This document shows positions 1 through 6,673 of a stretch of 12,079 bases of DNA, piece by piece. Below the pieces are notes generated by a model. It was not told the DNA's origin. It ran no database searches and was given only the letters and a program-made list of their open reading frames with translations. Within the stretch, counting starts at the first letter, position 1; each line of letters begins with the position of its first letter. Position numbers and translations under genes: made by a program. The stretch covers positions 1 through 12,079 of the forward strand of contig CAWDMN010000020.1 in NCBI GenBank assembly GCA_963803155.1. The letters run 5' to 3'. The DNA comes from CAWDMN01 sp963803155. Its GTDB lineage: Bacteria > Acidobacteriota > Terriglobia > Versatilivoradales > Versatilivoraceae.

Positions 1-1
1 T

Positions 2-370
2 AATCTTGCCTCTGAACTTCCTGCAATGATCAAAACCTGTTCACCATTCTTTTTTGAGCGTCTCGTCGTAGGTCTGCTCATCAAAATGGGATATGGCGGA
101 TCACGGCAAGAGGTGGGATAAGCCACTAAAGCAATAGGTGGTGGCGGGATTGACGGGATTATAAAAGAAGATCGTCATGGCTTGGACACTATTTACCTCC
201 AGGCGAAACGGCGGGAATACCCTGTTGGTGAGAGGGAAATACGTGACTTTGCAGGTGCCTTGGCTGGTGAAAAAGCCCGAAAGGGAGTTTTCATCACCAC
301 TAGCACGTTCCGCGAAAATGCCAGACATTTTGCCCAAAAATTGGAGTCCAAAATCATACTCATTGAAGGT
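2..370 (+). pseudogene. Mrr-type restriction endonuclease fragment, broken
   Basis: Read on the plus strand in one frame, this stretch gives an Mrr-like catalytic domain. It has FFERLVVGLLIKMGYGGSRQ near 50-109, GGIDGIIKED near 143-172, then DTIYLQAKR, FAGALAGEKARKGVFITTSTF and SKIILIEG up to base 370. The PD-(D/E)xK-like catalytic residues are visible: Asp in GIDG (152-154) and the QAK motif (200-208). Family members cleave modified foreign DNA (type IV restriction); here that role is presumably lost. An in-frame TAA at 119-121 splits the domain. After SKIILIEG the usual C-terminal residues are missing, and the sequence passes straight into a Tn3 transposase fragment of opposite orientation. 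The 5' end lies outside the window, so any N-terminal wobble or DNA-binding domain cannot be seen. The family assignment rests on recalled consensus motifs and is strong. A sequencing error at the TAA is possible, but the missing 3' end independently indicates a relic. Confidence 0.85.
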
Positions 371-1221
371 ATCAATGGTGGCTAGTGCCCCCACCAGGGC
401 TTGGTCAAGGTAGCTGACATGAACCCTTAAGGATTCGTGCTGCTGCTCGCTGTGGGCATGACAATGCTCCTTGTGCTCGCGAATAGCGCCGTTGTGAAAA
501 TTCTGCAGGCTGGTGAGCAGCACGTCGACCAGGTTGTCCTGGAACCGGTAATACTGGTAGGCAAGAAAGGCGAGGAGATGCAGATGGCGGGGGAATCGGC
601 CCGCGGGGTGATCTGGAAGATCTTTGACCGCATGACACTCTGGGCATAGTATTGGATTCCCTCGGGCTTAAGCGCAAGTGCGCGAAGCGCCGGGAGCAGT
701 TGTTGGTAAAGCCCCCTTACCAGGTCTAAATCCGCCACGCGCTCTTTGACCGCGGAGGGCTGGGTCGACTGCGAGAGCCTTTTCATCAAAGTCAGCTTAT
801 ATGCGTTGGTTTTGCCCGGAGCGGCATTACCCTCGATCGGTTCTTGTGCCAGCAGACCGTCCAGCAGGGCTCGTGTATGGGGGTCGAGCGCGTTTTCAAT
901 CGTGGCAGCCAGCGTCTCGTTATGGGTATTAATGGCAGCCAGGATCAGGTTGGCCAAAAGAAAGTAGCACGGGACTTCTATCTTCTCACGAATCAGGAGA
1001 TTGACACAGCGCACAAAGATTAGCTTAGGTTTGAGTTGAGATTGTACGAGACGTGCGCTCTCCTCGTCGAGCAATGGATACCCATCCGGGCGAAAGGTTC
1101 TGAAGCCGTAAAGATCCAGGATCATCCGCCGATGCCGCGCCGTAGTTTCCTTGGGATAGTTGTGGGGGTTGATCTCCTCCCTCCTGAAGCCAATGCGCTC
1201 AGACACGTACTCGGCATCGTT
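371..1221 (-). pseudogene. Tn3-family transposase N-terminal fragment, frameshifted and truncated at both ends
   Basis: On the minus strand, residues such as RLVQSQLKPKLIFVRCVNLL, IEVPCYFLLANLILAAIN, RALLDGLLAQEP, YKLTLMKRLSQSTQPSAVKE and GIQYYAQSVMRSKIFQI match the N-terminal part of Tn3-family transposases (DUF4158-type region). The frame breaks at a run of five G (589-593 on the plus strand). Restoring one base continues into HLHLLAFLAYQYYRFQDNLV, then LVDVLLTSLQNFHNGAIREHKE and LDQALVGALATI. That is the order in intact family members. The homology stops near base 371. The C-terminal DDE catalytic half, which in a protein of about 1000 residues carries the chemistry, is absent. The first 80-100 residues are missing too, because the homology begins directly at the stop of the response-regulator gene. 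I see no terminal inverted repeat or resolvase at either edge. This is a dead remnant of a replicative transposon; the single-base frameshift alone could be a sequencing error. Confidence 0.85.
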
Positions 1222-1621
1222 ATGCGCGCCTGGCTGTTTTTTTGAGGTTTACCTGGACAGCATTGCGCAAAGCGGCAGGAGAAAACGGTTTGGGCAGGAA
1301 GTGAATGCCATCATCCAAAGAAACAATTCTCTTCGCGACTTCATCGACATAGCCACTGATGAATAGAGTTGCCAAGTTGGGAATTCGTTCCCTCATTTTC
1401 TCGGCTAATTGCACGCCACTCATCCCATCCATAACCACGTCGGTGATTAGCTGTTCCGGGAGAAATTTGCCCATCTCGATGATCGACATGGCTTGTTGGC
1501 CACTTTCCGCGGTCTTTACTCCGCATCCCCAGCACTTGAGATGGCGCGAGACTACATCTGCTATGAGAGGCTCATCATCCACCACCAAAACCCTGGCATT
1601 GAGTGTCTCAATTTCTTTCAT
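1220..1621 (-). CDS. Orphan single-domain response regulator (CheY-like receiver)
   Basis: The protein has 133 residues and is essentially one receiver domain. The acidic pair is in VLVVDDEP (D15, D16), the phospho-acceptor is Asp61 in LITDVVMDG, the switch Ser89 is in FISGYVDE, and the conserved Lys111 is in FLPKPFSP. There is no output domain, so it should act by protein contact or as a phosphorelay intermediate. The LITDVVM...SG and FISGY wording resembles the receiver modules of hybrid histidine kinases. The ATG at 1621 is chosen because AAGGA (1629-1633) sits 7 bases upstream and the receiver begins 10 residues later. An alternative ATG at 1789 in the same frame would add 56 residues (ISTRRKLMLEKPAAAG and onwards) of no recognisable fold. 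No histidine kinase lies in the window. The stop codon touches the Tn3 relic, so the last residues (about KKTARRA) may have been created at that junction. Confidence 0.85.
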   Translation of the reverse strand: MKEIETLNARVLVVDDEPLIADVVSRHLKCWGCGVKTAESGQQAMSIIEMGKFLPEQLITDVVMDGMSGVQLAEKMRERIPNLATLFISGYVDEVAKRIVSLDDGIHFLPKPFSPAALRNAVQVNLKKTARRA

Positions 1622-1628
1622 TGGGCAT

Positions 1629-1633
1629 TCCTT
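1629..1633 (-). promoter_or_regulatory. Ribosome binding site deciding the response-regulator start
   Basis: AAGGA on the minus strand lies 7 bases before the ATG at 1619-1621. It supports the short receiver-only form over an in-frame start at 1789. Confidence 0.6.
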
Positions 1634-1788
1634 AACAGATTTCGTTGCTTTTTCTTTGGCTTCGTACAGAAGCGAGGCCTTGGCACGCAAGCCTGCTGCG
1701 GCAGGTTTTTCAAGCATCAGCTTTCGCCGCGTGGAAATTTCCCAGACAAACGGGATCCTTGGTTGCGCGGATGCAACCACCTCCGTCA

Positions 1789-2190
1789 TCAAGAATGTTG
1801 GCTGTAAGAAACGTTCCTCTTTGGCACCTTACCGCCCTGGTTGTTCATTTTGGCAATATACTCATCCCACTTCATTTTCCGTTTCGCCTCTGTCGCTTCC
1901 GGAGTTTTGGGAAGGTTCCCCACAATTCCCCTCTTGTGTCCCACAGCCAATTCGGACAGATGCAAATTTTCAAGATAAAACGGCACCGTTTTGGCAAATG
2001 GCTCTTTCGCGCTATCCATGCCTGGATATTCGTGTTTTATATTTTCTCGCGATGTCAAACACGCCAATTTGCCATCCAACGCTCTGAGAATCAGGGAGAA
2101 TATCTTGAATAACGGGACGAATCCTTTCGCCCCTTTTTTGATCGGCACCTCAAAATTAACCCCGATGATTCCACAGTCAACGATCTCCAA
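1789..2190 (-). CDS. Hypothetical protein, 133 residues, unrecognised
   Basis: This is an open frame of about 133 codons beginning at a TTG; there is no good ATG and a stop lies just upstream, so the true start is uncertain or the 5' end has been lost. I recognise no family. The N-terminal third is mildly hydrophobic (KGFVPLFKIFSLILRAL). The middle reads like a soluble protein (EPFAKTVPFYLENLHLSELA). The C-terminus is strongly basic (EATEAKRKMKWDEYIAK, then NNQGGKVPKRN). There is no signal peptide and no clear membrane span. The stop TGA shares one base with an ATG at 1787-1789 (TGATG). That ATG opens a frame running into the response regulator, an arrangement typical of translational coupling. 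It could be a small cytoplasmic partner of the regulator, the degraded tail of a larger gene, or a chance frame. I lean slightly towards a genuine but possibly decayed gene. Confidence 0.4.
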   Translation of the reverse strand: MEIVDCGIIGVNFEVPIKKGAKGFVPLFKIFSLILRALDGKLACLTSRENIKHEYPGMDSAKEPFAKTVPFYLENLHLSELAVGHKRGIVGNLPKTPEATEAKRKMKWDEYIAKMNNQGGKVPKRNVSYSQHS

Positions 2191-2300
2191 GCTGAAGATT
2201 TAGGGGCTTGAATGAAGTAACAAGCCTTCACAGTTGCAGTAACAGTTTGGTGAAGCATTCTGTTTTGTTGTTCGAATGCTTCTGCGCTGATTAGGTGCCA

Positions 2301-2331
2301 AATCATCGATTCGAATCATGAAGCGATGATT
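2301..2331. repeat. Perfect 8-bp inverted repeat in intergenic region
   Basis: AATCATCG (2301-2308) and CGATGATT (2324-2331) can pair across a 15-base loop that contains the small palindrome ATTCGAAT. It lies about 110 bases downstream of the oxidoreductase stop. No T-run follows it on the minus strand, so a classical intrinsic terminator is not supported. It could be a protein-binding site or a weak processing hairpin. Confidence 0.4.
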
Positions 2332-2438
2332 CTGGATTATCGTATCAGGACTTCCCTCTATGCCCGCCATCAATTATTTCAATGAAGAAATTCTTTAAAT
2401 TGGAGTCGCCTTCACACCTCGGCGGTATGTACCTGGAA

Positions 2439-3443
2439 TTATTGCAAATACACCAATCCTCCTTTGTTGCGGAGCAACGCATCAGTTGCTTCAAGCATTT
2501 GCACCACCTTCAGACCCGCGACTCCATCATTCAAGGGTTTCTCATTTTTCCCAATACATTCTAGAAAGCATTGGGTCTCCAACTTCAAGGCCTCGGTTTG
2601 GTCCAACCTCGGCGACCAGATGTCCCCCATCCGGTAGTTCACCAAAAATTCACGGATCCCTTCCCTATTGGTGACTGACGCGCCCTTGTCATAAACTTTA
2701 ATTTTTTCGTCGGGTTCCAGGTCGTTCCAAACCAACATTTTCTTCTCGCCCCCAATGAGTGTCCTGCGCATCTTTACGGGCGAGAGCCAGTTGACATTAA
2801 AATGAGCGATCAGATTATTGGGAAAGTATACCGTGATATAGGCTACATCTTCATTGTCATTCACATGATTTTCGCCCGTGGCAACCAGGGCTAGAGGCTT
2901 TTCGCGAATGAGGTAATGCATGATCGAAAAATCATGAGGGGCGAGATCCCAAATAACATTTATATCCGTTTGAAACACGCCAAGATTTACCCGAGTAGAA
3001 TCGTAATAATACATGGGGCCAAGGAGGTTCCCATCAATCAATTCTTTGATCTTCCGTACGGCTGGAGTGAACAAGAGAGTGTGATCGACCATGATCGTGA
3101 GGTTCTTCTTTTCCGCCAGTTCGATCAGTTCTTCCGCTTCTCCGACAGTTCTGGTAAAGGGCTTCTGGACAAAGACATGCTTGCCATTCTCTAGTGCCTG
3201 TTTGACCATTGGGTAGTGGGTAGCTACGGGGGTTATGATCGCCACAGCGTCCAATTCGGGAGAACTTAAAATCTCATGATAATCCAGCGTTATCGACATT
3301 CCCGGATAACTCTGCTGGACAGGTTCCAGAGCTTTGAGTCTCTCATCGCAAATGCATTTCACACAGCCATAATCGGTCGCATGAAAATTCCGTACGATGT
3401 TGGGTCCCCAATAGCCGTAACCAATGACACCGATGTTGATCAT
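2439..3443 (-). CDS. Gfo/Idh/MocA family oxidoreductase, probably sugar-nucleotide type
   Basis: This 334-residue protein has the typical length and fold of Gfo/Idh/MocA NAD(P)-dependent dehydrogenases. An N-terminal Rossmann fold shows the dinucleotide loop GYGYWG (residues 8-13), then the segment AIITPVATHYPMV. The catalytic-lysine motif is at residues 93-95. The C-terminal sheet domain begins near 125, with STRVNLG and the conserved DLAPHD (166-171), whose His170 is the usual acid/base candidate. The wording is closest to members acting on UDP-sugars in surface-polysaccharide synthesis (WlbA/WbpB-like 3-dehydrogenases); this is inference. The motif reads VQKPF where most relatives have EKP: the lysine is kept and the glutamate is changed to glutamine. 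The ATG at 3443 has an AAAGG ribosome site about 8 bases upstream. No glycosyltransferase or aminotransferase lies nearby, so the substrate cannot be read from context. The enzyme is expected to be cytoplasmic. Confidence 0.9.
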   Translation of the reverse strand: MINIGVIGYGYWGPNIVRNFHATDYGCVKCICDERLKALEPVQQSYPGMSITLDYHEILSSPELDAVAIITPVATHYPMVKQALENGKHVFVQKPFTRTVGEAEELIELAEKKNLTIMVDHTLLFTPAVRKIKELIDGNLLGPMYYYDSTRVNLGVFQTDINVIWDLAPHDFSIMHYLIREKPLALVATGENHVNDNEDVAYITVYFPNNLIAHFNVNWLSPVKMRRTLIGGEKKMLVWNDLEPDEKIKVYDKGASVTNREGIREFLVNYRMGDIWSPRLDQTEALKLETQCFLECIGKNEKPLNDGVAGLKVVQMLEATDALLRNKGGLVYLQ

Positions 3444-3687
3444 GGGGGCACCTTTGAGAGTTGTTATTGGCTAGTTATAGCGAAGTTCTCACCCATATCA
3501 CCAACTATTTTGATCCTGCCAACAACAAGGATACAAAATTCAAGCAACTTCTCCGATCCCCTGATACGGTAGCTGCGCCAAATTCTTTCAGGCGGGAGCT
3601 GTCGGGGGCGCTCAGTTATCAGACCCCACGATTCATAAAGAAAATTCGGCAGAGCTACCGCTCAGAGGAATGTTGAGTAGTGATCTA

Positions 3688-5526
3688 TTATTTGTTAATT
3701 GTCTTGGCTTTCTTCTTTGCCGACACAGCTATATTCTTTGTGCTCAGAAGAGTCAATGAGTCAGCGGCATTGAAGGGGTATTGGCGAATGGATTGTTCAC
3801 CTGTCGTGCTCAACGTGACGTCAACACGGCGATTTTGAGCAAGAACAATAGTCCCTAGATTCTTGAGGATCTTATTCCGTTCGGCCTCGCCCAGGTCGGT
3901 CTGCTGTTCAATTAATTGTTTGACCTCGGCGGTGCTGAGATTATTCTGGCTCCCCATTCCGCGCAACTCAACTCTGTCGGCGGAAATTCCATTTTCAACA
4001 AGGAACTGTTTGGTCTTATTCACTCGTCGTTCGGAAAGTGCCTTGTTGTATTCGGCGGATCCGCGCTTATCGGCATGCCCCTCAAGGACCAATTGAGCAT
4101 CGGGCTTGTGTGCCAGATATTTCTTGAAATCGGCGGCGAGAGTTAACAACGTCTGTTGTTGACTTTCTAACAATCCGCCTTCGGGATGGGCTATGGTTGG
4201 CTGGTCCGTTGGAAAATAGACGCTGTGAAGCGACAAACGGGTTTCCAGCGCTTTCACTTCCTCCGTGGACTCTTCCGGCTCGATTGAACCGGTGATATGC
4301 AGCTTGGCGGTGCGGGTCTCCGCGGCGGCCTCTGCGCAATTTGTGGCCTTCAAGGTATATGTCACTTCTTCATCCACCGGGCCTACTGAGGTCTTTCGAG
4401 GGGTGACTTCGATTGAGCGGCTTCCGGAGGCGTCCACTTGGCCCAATCCGTCAATGTTAACCGTGGAGGCGTTGGATGTTGACCAGTTCAAATTGGCCTT
4501 GCTTTGTTCGCGCACCTGATTCCCCACGCGGTGATATTTTACTTCCCGGGGGGAGAGGTCCAGCGAAGCCTGAATGGCGGTATCTGCCGACACTGTCGTC
4601 GAGGAGGTCGCCGTTCCACCCGGACCCGATGCGGTTAATTTGTAAGTAGTTTCACGAAGGCTTTGGACGGCTTTTTCCCCAGAGGCTGCTACCTTCCCGA
4701 GATTTGATATTTCCACTACCGGGGCTTCCGTGGTGCTCCATTTGAGTTGGGATTCTTCTCCACAACGAATCTTGTCCTTGCTGGCCGAGAGTTGGGCGGT
4801 GGGTTTTGCAACCGCCACGGTTGTGCTGGCGGTTCCCGCTGAAAAACGTGGCGACGATTTGCACTTTTGTTCTCCTCGAGGCCAAGCGATGGTCTTGCGC
4901 ACTCCCTTGGGAATATCCACCACTACACGTTGGTTGGCGGGAACGGTCACGGGACCCGACCAGACTTCTTTATCACCTTTTAGGACGGTGAGTTGATGTG
5001 TGCCCTCTGGCACCACCAGTTCCTGCTTCCACCACCAGTTATGGTTGAACTCATCCCCGTGGCCCACAAAGAACTCACGGGTTTTCCCGTTTAGCAATAT
5101 CACGTCTCGCTGGGCATTCTCGATGGTGATGCAGCCGCAGGTTCCCGAGACATCTCCAGGATCGGGTTCAAGGGAAACGTTTAGGTCCACTGCCTTCCCC
5201 TCCGGTATGGTAACTTGGCGTGTGGCCGGTTTATATCCATAGTTGTAAATTCCGATGGTGTGTTCGCCCGGGCTGAGCGAGATGCCGCACTCGCGGCATT
5301 TGGAGGCCTCTTGCACGGCCACGCCGTCAACAAACACGTAGGCTTGTTTGGGGGTAGAATTGACTCTTAACTTTCCATTTTTTGCCAGAGAGGGGGCGAC
5401 CCCCCATAAAATGGCGAGAGCCGTAAACATGAAAATTACAATCCGACTAGAGTGGATTTGTAGCGTTGCTGATTCCCACGTGAACAATCTTCCAGCGGAT
5501 TGTCCAATCAATTTCTTTTGACCCAT
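3688..5526 (-). CDS. PEGA / Ig-like / OmpA-domain outer-membrane-associated protein
   Basis: The protein has 612 residues. A hydrophobic segment at 29-48 ending GVAPSLA is a probable signal peptide, with a long 28-residue n-region; Met33 is an alternative start. A PEGA domain spans about 51-118 (RVNSTPKQAYVFVDG, SPGEHTIGIYNYGYKP). A Trp-rich beta stretch follows (160-215, NHNWWWKQ). Next come two Ig-like repeats at 241-314 and 320-412, each with a LxWST...V.I..LG.V.ASG core. The OmpA-like wall-binding domain runs from about 432 to 573. It has GHADKRGSAEYN, NKALSERRVNK and NRRVDV, with Asp486 and Arg501 at the spacing of the diaminopimelate-binding pair of OmpA. About 25 extra residues precede NRRVDV. 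The tail is Lys-rich. PEGA and Ig-like domains suggest extracellular or periplasmic contacts, while OmpA anchors to peptidoglycan. I see no beta-barrel. The start ATG follows AAAGGA by 8 bases. Cysteine pairs (CREC at 77-80, CGC at 130-132) may form disulfides. Confidence 0.9.
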   Translation of the reverse strand: MGQKKLIGQSAGRLFTWESATLQIHSSRIVIFMFTALAILWGVAPSLAKNGKLRVNSTPKQAYVFVDGVAVQEASKCRECGISLSPGEHTIGIYNYGYKPATRQVTIPEGKAVDLNVSLEPDPGDVSGTCGCITIENAQRDVILLNGKTREFFVGHGDEFNHNWWWKQELVVPEGTHQLTVLKGDKEVWSGPVTVPANQRVVVDIPKGVRKTIAWPRGEQKCKSSPRFSAGTASTTVAVAKPTAQLSASKDKIRCGEESQLKWSTTEAPVVEISNLGKVAASGEKAVQSLRETTYKLTASGPGGTATSSTTVSADTAIQASLDLSPREVKYHRVGNQVREQSKANLNWSTSNASTVNIDGLGQVDASGSRSIEVTPRKTSVGPVDEEVTYTLKATNCAEAAAETRTAKLHITGSIEPEESTEEVKALETRLSLHSVYFPTDQPTIAHPEGGLLESQQQTLLTLAADFKKYLAHKPDAQLVLEGHADKRGSAEYNKALSERRVNKTKQFLVENGISADRVELRGMGSQNNLSTAEVKQLIEQQTDLGEAERNKILKNLGTIVLAQNRRVDVTLSTTGEQSIRQYPFNAADSLTLLSTKNIAVSAKKKAKTINK

Positions 5527-5844
5527 TTGCTTTGTCCTTTCGTCTCAACCATATTGGTTTGTAAGAATGATGCATAGCTTCGGATTTTTGTTTCTGAACC
5601 GACTCAGGGCAATTTTGGCAGTCAAGTCGACGGCCTTCTTCGAGTGGAATTGATCTGCATTTCAATGGAGTCCTTGCATTCTGAGTGTCTCTTGATCGAT
5701 AAAATATCTATCCCTGAGCCATCTTATCCCACACGCACTTTCAAGTCCTCCTCCGCTATCCATGCATCTTGCCGGAGATCGGAGGAGGAGCGGAGGGGAA
5801 TTCAGGTTTTTTTCAGAACCTTGAATAGAGAAAGTTGGGATCGA
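5527..5844. other. Intergenic region upstream of the OmpA-type gene
   Basis: These 318 bases hold no convincing gene. On the minus strand the OmpA-type gene's ribosome site (GAAAGGAC, ending 8 bases before its ATG) lies at the low end. A weak imperfect hairpin lies at 5801-5825. A TTGACT is present about 95 bases upstream of the start, but no acceptable -10 element lies at normal spacing, so I do not call a promoter. The plus-strand open frame here runs into the antisense of the next gene and is not supported. Confidence 0.5.
5801..5825 (-). terminator. Weak candidate hairpin terminator after the small secreted protein
   Basis: On the minus strand TTCAAGGTT and AACCTGAA can pair with one bulged base around an A-rich loop, about 20 bases after the stop at 5845. 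The stem is short and AT-rich, and only TTCCCCT follows it. It is plausible as an inefficient terminator. Confidence 0.25.
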
Positions 5845-6132
5845 TTATTTCTTCTTGGCGGCGGCCGGTTTTGCCGCCTCCGGCTTTACCGCGATCCCCG
5901 TTGCCTTCATTTGATATTCAATGGTGACTTTGGACCCCACTTTTAAATCACCGGTGATTTTGGTGCTCTTGTCGATCGCAATCTCCCATCGATCCGTTCC
6001 CTTTTGCACCGTAACGATATCTCCTTTGACATCCAGAACAGGCCCGGTAACTTGATAGGTCTTGGGGCCGACAGCGAAGACCGTCATGGAAATCAGGAGA
6101 AAAACAGATAACAGGATCACACAGCGTTTCAT
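5845..6132 (-). CDS. Small secreted protein with a compact beta-type domain
   Basis: The protein has 95 residues. A clear signal peptide covers about residues 1-21 (MKRCVILLSVFLLISMTVFA), followed by a compact valine/threonine-rich domain (YQVTGPVLDVKGDIVTVQKG, WEIAIDKSTKITGDLKVGSK, VTIEYQMKATGIAV). It ends in an Ala/Pro/Lys tail (AAKPAAAKKK). The alternating pattern, with GDIVTVQ and GSKVTI turns, resembles small OB-fold or DUF5666-like periplasmic proteins; no enzymatic motif is visible. The ATG at 6132 is preferred over an in-frame TTG at 6138: AGGAG ends 9 bases before the ATG but only 3 before the TTG. A candidate sigma-70 promoter sits just upstream. It lies between a GlsB-type membrane protein and an OmpA-type anchor, so a periplasmic or outer-membrane-associated stress role is plausible but unproven. 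The basic tail could contact wall or lipopolysaccharide phosphate. Confidence 0.8.
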   Translation of the reverse strand: MKRCVILLSVFLLISMTVFAVGPKTYQVTGPVLDVKGDIVTVQKGTDRWEIAIDKSTKITGDLKVGSKVTIEYQMKATGIAVKPEAAKPAAAKKK

Positions 6133-6164
6133 AATCAAGATCTCCTTTCAATTTGGTTGTTTGA

Positions 6165-6192
6165 ATTTTGTGGAGAATCAACCGATTGTCAA
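6165..6192 (-). promoter_or_regulatory. Candidate sigma-70 promoter for the small secreted protein
   Basis: On the minus strand a perfect -35 TTGACA (6187-6192) is followed, after 16 bases, by a -10-like CAAAAT (6165-6170, four of six consensus positions). The leader to the ATG at 6132 would be about 30 bases and contains the AGGAG ribosome site. Its position between glsB and this gene suggests that the latter can be transcribed on its own. Confidence 0.45.
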
Positions 6193-6232
6193 CTCTTGCC
6201 ACAGCATTGATTGTTCATCTTTGGGCCGTCCC

Positions 6233-6490
6233 TTATCGAAGGAAGCGCCAAACGATAAGCAGAATAAAAGCCCCCACAATTGACATAAGAAAACCTGCGG
6301 GGTGGAAGATTGCCCCTTCTTTTGGCTTTGAAATCAAACCTCCGACGAATCCACCCAGCAGCGATCCCAGGATGCCCACCACGGTGGTGGCAATAAGGCC
6401 CATCCTGTCCGCACCGGGCAAGATGGCCCGTGCGATCAGCCCCACAACGAAACCCGTCAAAATGAACCAAATCCAATGGAAAATTCTCAT
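6233..6490 (-). CDS. GlsB/YeaQ/YmgE family stress-response membrane protein
   Basis: This 85-residue, very hydrophobic, glycine-rich protein has the length and pattern of the GlsB/YeaQ/YmgE (transglycosylase-associated protein) family. There are three predicted membrane segments: about 4-22 (WIWFILTGFVVGLIARAIL), 30-52 (IATTVVGILGSLLGGFVGGL) and 62-82 (AGFLMSIVGAFILLIVW). The signature GLIAR near the end of the first helix and a GxxGxxxGGFxGG run in the second are visible. Family members are inner-membrane proteins induced by general or envelope stress; the biochemical function is unknown. The ATG at 6490 has AAGGAG 7 bases upstream. Its neighbours, aqpZ upstream and a secreted small protein downstream, fit an osmotic or envelope-stress setting. 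The gap from aqpZ is about 180 bases, so co-transcription is uncertain. Confidence 0.9.
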   Translation of the reverse strand: MRIFHWIWFILTGFVVGLIARAILPGADRMGLIATTVVGILGSLLGGFVGGLISKPKEGAIFHPAGFLMSIVGAFILLIVWRFLR

Positions 6491-6673
6491 TTCTCTTCTC
6501 CTTTTCCCCAGACATCCTTTCGATGCCGAGGGCTTTTCCTACGTGCATTATTTGGGATTTAAAACTGAATTCTCGCTCCTCCGGATTCTTTCCTTCCTTT
6601 TCCCTATTCAACAATCGCGAAGCGGCGAGGCTCCGATTCCCGGGAAATCCCCGCCGTGCAGGATCGTTCGAGA

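Noticed and set aside
589..593. Programmed frameshift in the transposase
   Set aside because: The gene is also truncated at both ends and Tn3 transposases do not use programmed frameshifting, so decay or a sequencing error is simpler.
1359..2087. Plus-strand open frame of 242 codons
   Set aside because: It is antisense to the receiver domain and the unknown ORF, has no recognisable domain and is rich in Ser/Cys/Pro in the manner of a shadow frame.
2261..2335. tRNA-like T-loop (TTCGAATC) in an intergenic hairpin
   Set aside because: No acceptor stem, anticodon arm or CCA end can be built around it on either strand.
5700..5760. Promoter around a TTGACT hexamer upstream of the OmpA-type gene
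   Set aside because: The hexamer actually lies nearer 5620, and no -10-like sequence occurs at 15-19 bases from it.
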